Source of the DNA: DASVHS01 sp035468985
Lineage (GTDB): Bacteria; Acidobacteriota; Thermoanaerobaculia; Gp7-AA8
Reading direction: 5' to 3'
DNA: 64,000 bases
Assembly (NCBI GenBank): GCA_035468985.1
Contig: DATISF010000010.1
Span: forward strand, 15,950-79,949
Shown here: positions 56,815 to 64,000 of the stretch, one piece after another
Layout of the letters: each line of letters opens with the position of its first letter
Numbering within the stretch: position 1 is the stretch's first letter
Program-made: the position numbers and the translations under genes
The notes under the pieces: generated by a model
Told to the model about the DNA's origin: nothing
Seen by the model: the letters and a program-made list of their open reading frames with translations, nothing else
The model's database searches: none

Positions 56815-58944
56815 ATGCATAGCATCCTGCGCGGACTTCTCGTGCTGGCGACGGTGGGCTCGGTCAGTTTCCCGAGCGCTCCCCCGGCGTCGGTCACGAG
56901 CTCCACAACCCAGCAGGCCGCGCGGAGGAGAGCTGCCGTTCCAGGCACTCCCGCCGCGCCAACGAAGGCGCATTACGCCGCAAATCAGGTCGAAGCGTAT
57001 CTGAGCGACGACGGGATTGCCTACGTGCGTCCGGGCCTCAAGATCAAGGTCAATTCCGTGACGATCGGCTCCGACCGCAGGCCGGTAGTCGATCTCACGC
57101 TGACCGACGACATGGATCAGCCGCTCGACCGCAACGGCAAGACGACGCCGGGCGTGGTCTCGATCAGCTGCATCATGGCTTACTACGATCCGGCGGTGCG
57201 GCAATACACGGCGTACACGACGCGTACCGTGACGACGCCGGCGAACAGCCCGCGTCCGGGCGTCACGGCCGTGCAGGCCGGCACCGACGCCAACGGCTCC
57301 TGGACCGACCTGGCCACCGGCTGGGCGAAGTACACGTTCAAGACCGCGCTTCCGTCGGGCTATGACGTCGCCAAGACGCACACCCTCGGCATCTACGCGA
57401 CGCGCAATCTAACCGACATCATCGGAAAGACTTACTACGCGAACGTCGAGTACGACTTCCGTCCCGATGGGGCGAAGGTCACCGAGACGTGGGACAAGTT
57501 CAATCTCGCCACCAGCTGCAACAACTGCCACGATCCGCTGGCGCTGCATGGCGGTTCGCGCCGGGATCCGAAGCTCTGCGCCCTCTGCCACCAGCCGCAG
57601 ACTTCCGATCCGGATACCGGCAACACCGTCGACCTCAAAGTGATGGTGCACAAGATTCACCGCGGCGACAACCTCCCCAGCGTCAAAGCCGGCAAGCCGT
57701 ACCAGATCATCGGCTTCAACCAGAGCGTTGTCGATTTCTCCACGGTCGCCCTTCCCATGGACATCCGCAACTGCGATCGTTGCCACGAAGGAACGAACGC
57801 CAGCGCGAAACCGGCGCAGTCGAATGTCTGGTACACGAACCCGTCGCGCGCCGCGTGCGGATCGTGCCATGACGACATCAACTGGGAAACGGGCGAGAAC
57901 CACCCGGCCGGCGCCATGAAGGACGACCAGGCCTGTGCGGTCTGCCACATCCCCGACAGCGGCAAGGAATTCGACGCGTCCATCAAGGGCGCGCACATGC
58001 TTCCGCTGAATTCGAAGCAGCTCCAGGGCATCAAGGCTTCGATCGTCAGCGTGACGAACGCCACCCCCGGCAAGCAGGCCACGGTCGTGTTCAGCCTGAA
58101 GAACAACGACGGCACGGCCATCGACGGCAACAAGCTCTCGACCTTCTCGCCGATTCAGGCCGGATCGACGAACAGCTACTACTGGTACAAGCGCGACAAC
58201 GCCATCGGCAAGGCCACGTTCGACGCCACGGCCGGCACGACCAGTTACACGTTCATCGATGCCATCCCGGCCGACGCCAAGGGCACGTTCGCGTTCAGCG
58301 TCGACATCCGGCGCAACGTCAATCTGAAGCGCGCCGACGGCGGCGCGGACATCGCGGTTCGTGAATCGGTCATCAATCCATTCAAGTACGTCTCGCTCAG
58401 CGGCGGAACACCGCAACCGCGGCGCTTCGCGGTCACGATCGCGCAGTGCAACACCTGCCACGCCGGCCTGTCGCTCCACGGCGGCCAGCGCAACACGACC
58501 GAAGAGTGCGTGATCTGCCACAACCCGACGATGACCGCGACGGTCACCGCCGGCGGCGCCAACGAGGGAATCTCGTTCCAGCGCATGATCCATCGCATTC
58601 ACAAGGGCGAGGAGCTCACCCAGGACTTCACGATCGGGAACACGAATTTCAATGAAGTGCGCTTCCCGGGCGACATCACCAACTGCGCGAAGTGCCACAA
58701 CGGCTCGTCGTACACGCTGCCGCTTCCGACCGGAATCGCATCGGTCTCGACACCGCGCGACTACTTCACGCCGCAGGGTCCGGGGACCGCGGCCTGCCTC
58801 GGCTGCCACGACAACCGTGACGCCGCGGCGCACGCGTACCTCAACACCGCGACGTTCCCGGGCGGCACGGAGCCGGCGGAAGCCTGCGCCACGTGCCACG
58901 GCACCGGTAAGGACTGGGCGGTCGAGAAGGTCCACGCCCGGTAA
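56815..58944 (+). CDS. OmcA/MtrC-family decaheme c-type cytochrome
   Basis: 709 residues with signal-like N-terminus (ILRGLLVLATVGSVSFPSAP) and ten CxxCH sites: CNNCH, CALCH, CDRCH, CGSCH, CAVCH in the first cluster (about residues 238-380) and CNTCH, CVICH, CAKCH, CLGCH, CATCH in the second (about 545-702). Beta-rich domains precede each cluster, the I-II-III-IV plan of outer-surface MtrC/OmcA proteins. Terminal electron exit at the cell surface. No lipobox Cys is present, so surface attachment would differ from Shewanella MtrC. First gene of the conduit operon, with a potentially masked ribosome-binding site. Confidence 0.93.
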   Translation: MHSILRGLLVLATVGSVSFPSAPPASVTSSTTQQAARRRAAVPGTPAAPTKAHYAANQVEAYLSDDGIAYVRPGLKIKVNSVTIGSDRRPVVDLTLTDDMDQPLDRNGKTTPGVVSISCIMAYYDPAVRQYTAYTTRTVTTPANSPRPGVTAVQAGTDANGSWTDLATGWAKYTFKTALPSGYDVAKTHTLGIYATRNLTDIIGKTYYANVEYDFRPDGAKVTETWDKFNLATSCNNCHDPLALHGGSRRDPKLCALCHQPQTSDPDTGNTVDLKVMVHKIHRGDNLPSVKAGKPYQIIGFNQSVVDFSTVALPMDIRNCDRCHEGTNASAKPAQSNVWYTNPSRAACGSCHDDINWETGENHPAGAMKDDQACAVCHIPDSGKEFDASIKGAHMLPLNSKQLQGIKASIVSVTNATPGKQATVVFSLKNNDGTAIDGNKLSTFSPIQAGSTNSYYWYKRDNAIGKATFDATAGTTSYTFIDAIPADAKGTFAFSVDIRRNVNLKRADGGADIAVRESVINPFKYVSLSGGTPQPRRFAVTIAQCNTCHAGLSLHGGQRNTTEECVICHNPTMTATVTAGGANEGISFQRMIHRIHKGEELTQDFTIGNTNFNEVRFPGDITNCAKCHNGSSYTLPLPTGIASVSTPRDYFTPQGPGTAACLGCHDNRDAAAHAYLNTATFPGGTEPAEACATCHGTGKDWAVEKVHAR

Positions 58945-58962
58945 CACAAAGGGTCAACGATC

Positions 58963-58984
58963 AGGGGGACCGCAAGGTCCCCCT
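58963..58984. promoter_or_regulatory. Intercistronic GNRA hairpin between the decaheme genes
   Basis: AGGGGGACC, GCAA tetraloop, GGTCCCCCT: perfect 9-bp stem ending 20 bases before the next ATG. No T-tract, so more likely an mRNA processing or stability element or attenuator than a terminator. Confidence 0.65.
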
Positions 58985-59004
58985 TCGACGACCGAAAGGA
59001 TGCC

Positions 59005-59988
59005 ATGTCGATGAGACGCTATGCGACGCTGTTGATCGCGCTCCTGATGCTGGTCGGAGTGGCGGCACGCGCGCAGCAGCCCCCACAGCCGCAGACGCCG
59101 GCCGAGCCGCAGCAGCCCGCGGTCGAACAGCCGAAAGCGGAACAGCCGAAGGCCGAAGAACCGCAGGCCGTCGCTTCATGCGGCGACTGCCACGATCTGG
59201 CCAAGGCGTTCGCGACCAATGCCCACGCCCGCGGCAGCGTGAAGAAGGGCGAAGTATCCAACGACGTCTGCTCCACCTGCCACGGTGACGGCGCCGAACA
59301 CATCGCCGCCGGCGGCGACAAGTCCAAGATCAACAAGCCGGTGGGACGCAAAGGCGCCGAAGAGACCTGCATGATGTGCCACGACACGACGACGCAACGC
59401 ATCTCGCGCCGCGGCGGCATGCACGCCAACTCCGCGGCCGTGAACTGCCTGTCGTGCCACTCCATTCACAACTCCGACTCGCGCGCTCCGCACCTGGTGG
59501 CCAAACCGCAGCTCGAGCTTTGCGGCGGTTGCCATACGCAGGCCGCCTCCATCCGCAACAAAGCCTATGCACATCGCCTGGGCAAGGGCGGTATGGAATG
59601 CTCCTCGTGCCACGAGCCGCACGGCCGCGGATCCGAAGCGGGACGTTCGCTGACGATGGCCGGCCACCTGCGCACCACCAACAGCGGCGAATCCGCCTGC
59701 GTGACGTGCCACAGCGAGAAGCGCGGTCCGTTCGTGTTCCAGCACGGCGGCGTTTCGGCCGCCGATTGCACGACCTGCCATGACCCGCATGGCTCGTCGA
59801 ATCCGAAGCAGCTCCGGCGCGCCACGGTGATGCAGGTCTGCATCGAGTGCCACTCGCCGATCCAGACCGTGTCGCTCGGCTCGCAGCCGCCTGCATTCCA
59901 CAATCTCACTGACGCCCGTTATCAGAACTGCACGACCTGCCACGTCGCGGTGCACGGCTCCAACCGCTCGCCGCAGCTGCTGAAGTGA
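59005..59988 (+). CDS. MtrA/DmsE-family periplasmic decaheme cytochrome
   Basis: 327 residues: signal peptide (LLIALLMLVGVAARAQ), a Pro/Gln/Glu-rich linker with EQPKAEQPKAE repeats, then ten CxxCH haem sites (CGDCH, CSTCH, CMMCH, CLSCH, CGGCH, CSSCH, CVTCH, CTTCH, CIECH, CTTCH) evenly spread over residues 55-318 with many His ligands. Length and haem count match MtrA/DmsE, the haem wire that threads the outer-membrane barrel. Between the surface cytochrome and barrel genes; ten bases from the latter. Confidence 0.94.
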   Translation: MSMRRYATLLIALLMLVGVAARAQQPPQPQTPAEPQQPAVEQPKAEQPKAEEPQAVASCGDCHDLAKAFATNAHARGSVKKGEVSNDVCSTCHGDGAEHIAAGGDKSKINKPVGRKGAEETCMMCHDTTTQRISRRGGMHANSAAVNCLSCHSIHNSDSRAPHLVAKPQLELCGGCHTQAASIRNKAYAHRLGKGGMECSSCHEPHGRGSEAGRSLTMAGHLRTTNSGESACVTCHSEKRGPFVFQHGGVSAADCTTCHDPHGSSNPKQLRRATVMQVCIECHSPIQTVSLGSQPPAFHNLTDARYQNCTTCHVAVHGSNRSPQLLK

Positions 59989-59998
59989 GGAGAAGGCC

Positions 59999-61930
59999 AT
60001 GAATATGCGACGAACCTTCGTACTCTGCCTCTCGCTCACGCTGATGCTGGCGGCGGTCGCCCGGGCTCAGACTCCACCCTATGACATCGAGATCGGCTAT
60101 CGCTTCCTAGACCTCAGCGGACGCGAAGACATGTACCGCACGCAGATCAATGAGCGTAGCGGGCTCTTCATCCGGGCGTTCACGATGTCGAGCAACGAGG
60201 AAAGCGGCGCGCTCGATCACTACCGCATCGACATCAGCGACCTCGGCGCCACTCCGGCCGGATCGCTGCGGCTCGACGCCGGAAAGAGCGGCTCCTATCG
60301 CCTGCTCGTCACCTACCGGCGCAATGACGCGTTCACGGCCCTGCCGACGTTTGCCAACCCCCTCCTTAGTCAGGGCATCGTCCTCGGCCAGCACACGTAC
60401 GACCGGACGCGGAACCTGTTCGACGCCGATCTCACGTTCCTCCCCGATGGCAAGATCGCTCCGTTCATCGGCTACACGTTCAACCGCTACTCCGGACCGG
60501 GACGCACGACCTACACCCTCGGCCAGGACGACTACCAGTTGTTCTCGAACCTCAAGGACAAGGATCAGGAGATCCGCGGCGGGTTCACGTTCCAGACCGG
60601 CAGGTTTGCCGGCGTGCTGACCCAGGGCTGGCGCAATTTCGACAGCCGTGAGTCGTTCGCTCTCATTCCCGGCACCGGCTCCGGCAACAACCCGCTTCCC
60701 ATTCTTGGACGCCCGCTCAACGCGGCCGACATCACGCGCGTCGACCACTCGAAGGTGAAGACGCCGTTCACGAATGCGTTCGCGACGATGCAGGCCACGA
60801 GCCGCGTGAAGCTGATCGGCAGCTTCGTTCGCTTCGCAGCCGACTCGACGGACAACGGAACCGAAGCCGCCACCGGCTCATTCGTGTCGTTCCCGCTGAG
60901 CCGCTTCTACACCGGCGTCAACGAAGCCAGCGACAGCCGTGCGAAAAACACGACGTGGCGCGGCGGCCTCCGTACCGAAGTAGCCCTGTTCGAAGGAGTC
61001 GACCTGCTGGCCGGCTGGCAGCGTGAGAATCGCGACATCACCGGCAGCGCTTTGATCGACACCATCCTGCTGCAGAGCATCTCGTTTGGCGGCGCCACTC
61101 CGGCGGACTTCACCGATGTGCTCAACGCGAAGAACGCGCTCGAGCGCAAGGAAGACGTCTTCAACGTCGCCGTTTCGGCACGCTCGGTCGGACCGTTCTC
61201 GATCCGCGCCGGATTCGCGCAGAGCAAGCAGGACATCACCGCCTCTCCCGATGTCTCCGAAATTCTCGTCCCTGGCAGTCAGGCCGGAACGTTCTCGCGC
61301 CGCGTGAACACGTTCGACACCAACGTCGCCTACGCAATGAAGAGTCTGACAGTTGGTGCGGCGTGGCGCCGCGACACCGCGAACGAGCCGATTCTCCGGA
61401 CCGACTTCATCGATCGCGACCGCTATCGCCTCCGCGCCGCGTACGCCGCTCCGAAGTGGGTTCGCTTCGGCGTCACGGCCGAGGAGACGAAGCAGAACAA
61501 CGACCGGCCGGGCACGGATTACAACTCCAAGCTGCGTCAGTACGGCGGCGACGTCGAGGTCACTCCGATGGCGATGCTGCGCCTCCGCGCAGGAGCCTCG
61601 CGCTACAACGGCGACACGACCATCCTCTTCCGCCAGCCCCAGAACTTCGCCATCGGCACTTCGGTGTACGCGGAGAAGGGCAAGTCGTATGAGGGCGGAA
61701 TCGGCCTGACGTTCACCAAGGTCGGCCTCGAAGGCGACGTCGCCCGCTACGACAACACCGGCACGACGCCGTTCACCATCGATCGCTATCGCGCCCGCGT
61801 GTCCTACGACATCCGGGAGAAGATCGGCGTGGCCATGGAATACTCCAAAGACAAGTACAACGAATCACCCTTCCTCTTCGGCGACTACGACGCCAATCGG
61901 TACGGAATCTTCCTCCGACTTCGGCCCTAG
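59999..61930 (+). CDS. MtrB/PioB-family decaheme-associated outer-membrane barrel
   Basis: 643 residues. Signal peptide (LCLSLTLMLAAVARAQ) and around two dozen amphipathic strands with long loops (YDIEIGYRFLDLSG, GKIAPFIGYTFNRYS, VGAAWRRDTANEPI), ending in a canonical porin strand with FLRLRP. Directly after the MtrA-like gene with GAGGAG before ATG. Expected to sheathe the decaheme wire. The CxxC near the N-terminus of Shewanella MtrB is absent. Its TAG stop overlaps that of the convergent chrA (shared CTAG). Confidence 0.92.
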   Translation: MNMRRTFVLCLSLTLMLAAVARAQTPPYDIEIGYRFLDLSGREDMYRTQINERSGLFIRAFTMSSNEESGALDHYRIDISDLGATPAGSLRLDAGKSGSYRLLVTYRRNDAFTALPTFANPLLSQGIVLGQHTYDRTRNLFDADLTFLPDGKIAPFIGYTFNRYSGPGRTTYTLGQDDYQLFSNLKDKDQEIRGGFTFQTGRFAGVLTQGWRNFDSRESFALIPGTGSGNNPLPILGRPLNAADITRVDHSKVKTPFTNAFATMQATSRVKLIGSFVRFAADSTDNGTEAATGSFVSFPLSRFYTGVNEASDSRAKNTTWRGGLRTEVALFEGVDLLAGWQRENRDITGSALIDTILLQSISFGGATPADFTDVLNAKNALERKEDVFNVAVSARSVGPFSIRAGFAQSKQDITASPDVSEILVPGSQAGTFSRRVNTFDTNVAYAMKSLTVGAAWRRDTANEPILRTDFIDRDRYRLRAAYAAPKWVRFGVTAEETKQNNDRPGTDYNSKLRQYGGDVEVTPMAMLRLRAGASRYNGDTTILFRQPQNFAIGTSVYAEKGKSYEGGIGLTFTKVGLEGDVARYDNTGTTPFTIDRYRARVSYDIREKIGVAMEYSKDKYNESPFLFGDYDANRYGIFLRLRP

Positions 61931-63036
61931 TTCAGAGAGAGCAACAATCCGATGACGCCGGCGGTGGCAATCACCGCCGGCTCCGGAGTGCGGGTCGCGG
62001 CGATCACCAGCAGCGCCACAGCCGCGATTCCCAGCGTCGGCAGATCCACCACCGCGGTCCGCGCAATCAGCCATGTCGTGGCCACCAGCACTCCCACGAC
62101 CGCACTCCCCACCCCACGAATGAACCCGGCCACGAATCGGCTCTGCCGGTAGCGCCGCAACAGCGGTGTGGCGATCAGAACGAACAGAACCGGCGGCGAG
62201 AAGATCCCTGCCGTTGCCGCGACTGCGCCGATGAAGCCGGCGAGCAGGTAGCCGACGAACGTCGCGGTGATGACCACCGGTCCCGGCGAGATCATCCCGA
62301 TCGCCACGGAGTCGAGGAACTGCCGGTTTGTCAGCCAGTGATACTGATCGACGACCTGCGATTTCAGAAACGGCACGATCACCAGTCCGCTGCCGAAGAC
62401 GAGCAGGCCGGTCTTGAAGAAAAAAAGGAATAACTGGGGCGAGATGCCCATGACGACGCGGGAGGACGCCCGTCGCCCCACCGAGAACACGAAGACTCCG
62501 ATCAATCCCGCGGCCACGAACAGAAGCGCGAGCTCGCGTTCCTCGATGACGACGATCGCGCAGGCGATCGCGGCGAAGCTCCACGCGCGCACATCGCTCT
62601 TCAACGTCCTGCGGCCGAGGTTCCAGCAGGCTTTGCCGATGATGGCCACGATGGCCGGCGCGATGCCGTAGAAGAGCGCACGCAACGCCTGCGTGTTCTC
62701 GAACGAGCGGTAAAGCGCCGCGGCAGCCACGACGAGCACAAATGGCGGCAGCGCGAATGCGATGGCCACAGCGAACGCCCCGGCGATGCCAAATCGGATG
62801 TAGCCGCAGTAGACGGCCAGCTGATAGGCGAGCGGGCCCGGACACGCCGCCGCGAGCGCGAGCCCATCCTCGTACTCCTCCGCCGTGAGCCAGCCGCGCC
62901 CGTCGACCAGGTCGCGACGCATGGCATTCGCCAGCGCGACCGGCCCTCCGAATCCGAGCGCGCCGAGGCGGAGGAAGTAGAGCGCAAAGGCCCGGAGCGA
63001 TGGAGCGCCGGCTTCAGCCGGCCTGGGCTCGGTCAT
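61927..63036 (-). CDS. chrA: Chromate transporter, ChrA family (two-domain)
   Basis: 369 residues: two homologous CHR halves, each with a conserved Gly/Pro signature (LGFGGPVALANAMRRDLV and ACPGPLAYQLA in the first; FGSGLVIVPFLKSQVV and GMISPGPVVITATFVGYL in the second). Exports chromate (or related oxyanions). The first ~14 residues (MTEPRPAEAGAPSL) are encoded by a palindromic repeat. It overlaps the upstream ornithine-cyclodeaminase-like gene by 23 bases. Confidence 0.93.
   Translation of the reverse strand: MTEPRPAEAGAPSLRAFALYFLRLGALGFGGPVALANAMRRDLVDGRGWLTAEEYEDGLALAAACPGPLAYQLAVYCGYIRFGIAGAFAVAIAFALPPFVLVVAAAALYRSFENTQALRALFYGIAPAIVAIIGKACWNLGRRTLKSDVRAWSFAAIACAIVVIEERELALLFVAAGLIGVFVFSVGRRASSRVVMGISPQLFLFFFKTGLLVFGSGLVIVPFLKSQVVDQYHWLTNRQFLDSVAIGMISPGPVVITATFVGYLLAGFIGAVAATAGIFSPPVLFVLIATPLLRRYRQSRFVAGFIRGVGSAVVGVLVATTWLIARTAVVDLPTLGIAAVALLVIAATRTPEPAVIATAGVIGLLLSLN
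63004..63028. repeat. CCGGCTTCAGCCGG palindrome at the chrA start / OCD end
   Basis: GGAGCGCCGGCTTCAGCCGG and flanks match the ribD-internal repeat. It supplies codons to both overlapping genes. Confidence 0.7.
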
Positions 63037-63904
63037 AAACCAATGATGCCGCGGCCGTGTCCTGAAATCCGGCCCCTGTCGAATCGAAGATCACGATGTC
63101 GCGTTCGTTCTGACGCGCGGGGCAACGACCGCGGATCACGTCGCCCAGCTCCGCGACCGCGGTGGCTCCGACGGCGAGCGCGTGGTGGAGATCGCCCATC
63201 TCCAGGCACTGCGCGGTCACGTCCGTGATCACGCGGCTCACCGCCATCAGTTCCGGCGTGATCTCGGACTTCGAGGGGTTGTCGGCGCCCACCGCGGCGA
63301 CCAGCGCGCCATCGCGCACGTGCTCCCGGCGAAGGAACGGGACGCGCGAGGGCGTGCAGGTGATCCAGACGTCGGTGTCGCGCGCCTCGAGCGTCGTCAC
63401 CGGAGTGGCGTCCATCTCCCGCGCGAAATAGCGGGCGCGTTCGTGCTCGATGTCGAACGCGAACACCCGCCGGAGCGGCAGGACGCGGCGCACGGCTTCG
63501 AGCTGCACTCTCCCCTGCTTGCCGCATCCGACGATGGTCGCGGTCGTCGCGCCTTTCGGTGCAAGGTACTTCGCGGCAACGGCCGTCGCCGCGGCGGTGC
63601 GCAACGCGGTGATCTCGATCGAATCCAGCACCGCCAGGGGCCGTCCGTCATCAGCGTCGAACAGCAGCATGACGCCCTGAATCGCCGGCAGGCCCCGCTC
63701 CTGCGGATTCGAGGGAAAGTTTGCATTCGCTTTTGCACCGAACCTGCGGCCGGCGATCGCGGTCTTGATGTGAAAGGCGCCGCGGCCGACGTGAGCGCTC
63801 AGCAGCCCCGGCTGGCCGTGATCGCGAAAAGCCTCCTCGACCGCGGCGATGCAGTCGTCGAGCGGCAAAAGGCGAAGGACGTCGGCGGAGCTGAGTACGA
63901 GCAT
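63014..63904 (-). CDS. Ornithine cyclodeaminase / mu-crystallin family protein
   Basis: 296 residues. N-terminal domain with GAFHIKTAIAGRRFGAKANA substrate Lys region, Rossmann NAD site TIVGCGKQGRVQLEAVRRV near residue 122, and AVGADNPSKSEI typical of the family. May act as an amino-acid cyclodeaminase, ketimine reductase or alanine dehydrogenase; the substrate is not readable. ATG 63904 is nine bases from a 7-bp repeat array; no ribosome-binding site. Confidence 0.92.
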   Translation of the reverse strand: MLVLSSADVLRLLPLDDCIAAVEEAFRDHGQPGLLSAHVGRGAFHIKTAIAGRRFGAKANANFPSNPQERGLPAIQGVMLLFDADDGRPLAVLDSIEITALRTAAATAVAAKYLAPKGATTATIVGCGKQGRVQLEAVRRVLPLRRVFAFDIEHERARYFAREMDATPVTTLEARDTDVWITCTPSRVPFLRREHVRDGALVAAVGADNPSKSEITPELMAVSRVITDVTAQCLEMGDLHHALAVGATAVAELGDVIRGRCPARQNERDIVIFDSTGAGFQDTAAASLVYDRAQAG

Positions 63905-63912
63905 GGTGTCGC

Positions 63913-64000
63913 GGGATTCGGGATTCGGGATTCGGGGTTCGGGGTTCGGGGTTCGGGGTTCGGGATTCGGGATTCGGGGTTCGGGATTCGGGATTCGGGG
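63913..64000. repeat. 7-bp array (GGGATTC/GGGGTTC) running off the window
   Basis: Twelve complete units with the order AAAGGGGAAGAA (A=GGGATTC, G=GGGGTTC) and continuing at the edge. G-rich strand is the template for the adjacent minus-strand gene. Confidence 0.95.

Overview
The window looks like one chromosomal contig of a GC-rich Gram-negative bacterium. Outer-membrane barrels, TolC/RND efflux parts, OmpA, lipoproteins and a Mtr-type porin-cytochrome module indicate an outer membrane. A membrane-anchored Ser/Thr kinase, many receiver-only response regulators and abundant dispersed palindromes and 7-bp repeats would suit an Acidobacteriota-like lineage. That placement is inference; there is no rRNA or marker gene here to prove it. 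I saw no transposase, phage gene or CRISPR array.

Layout. 1-4.3 kb: HtrA-type protease (catalytic His changed to Pro), strong terminator, ribD-ribE and an unknown gene. 4.3-9.5 kb (minus): pyrR-pyrB-pyrC, a receiver protein, a PilT-like ATPase with a coiled-coil tail, and queF. 9.5-11.2 kb: receiver protein, then an FHA protein that appears joined to a downstream membrane protein through a run of ten A. 11.2-16.4 kb: SpoIID-like lipoprotein, OmpA-like barrel, another barrel. 16.4-21.5 kb: two large hairpin repeats, quinone oxidoreductase, mutL, yraN, amidohydrolase, tRNA-Gly(GCC). 21.5-24.1 kb: NtrC-type regulator, a 22-copy 7-bp array and a decayed, tandemly triplicated class II aldolase-like locus. 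24.1-29.6 kb (minus): membrane-anchored rhodanese with an in-frame TGA and a SECIS-like hairpin, barrel protein, hypothetical gene, aminotransferase and transketolase-like gene.

29.7-38.8 kb: OsmC protein, receiver with Asp-to-Glu change, ArsR-type repressor divergent from a tightly overlapping operon (DUF2892, TolC, membrane-fusion protein, RND pump, UspA, zinc ribbon) followed by a triheme cytochrome and a 29-residue membrane peptide, then a second OsmC protein. 38.9-46.5 kb: Ser/Thr kinase, tag, an MprF-type lysyl-phosphatidylglycerol synthase/flippase with two VirJ/AcvB-type hydrolases (probably a make-and-break lipid aminoacylation unit), ACT protein. 46.5-51.9 kb: ECF sigma factor, modE-modABC with coupled TSUP and DUF1634 genes, DUF190 and crcB. 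51.9-56.7 kb: MacA-like adaptor, two MacB-like permeases without their own ATPase, M48 metalloprotease. 56.8-61.9 kb: a complete porin-cytochrome conduit: outer-surface decaheme cytochrome (OmcA/MtrC type), periplasmic decaheme cytochrome (MtrA/DmsE type) and MtrB/PioB-type barrel, with hairpins before the first two genes. 61.9-64 kb: chrA, ornithine-cyclodeaminase-like gene and another 7-bp array running off the edge.

Repeats are the second story of the window. GGGATTC/GGGGTTC arrays sit within about 15 bases upstream of five start codons, always with the G-rich strand as template. Two other palindrome families have entered or abut coding sequences (ribD, tolC, an adaptor gene, modC, chrA).
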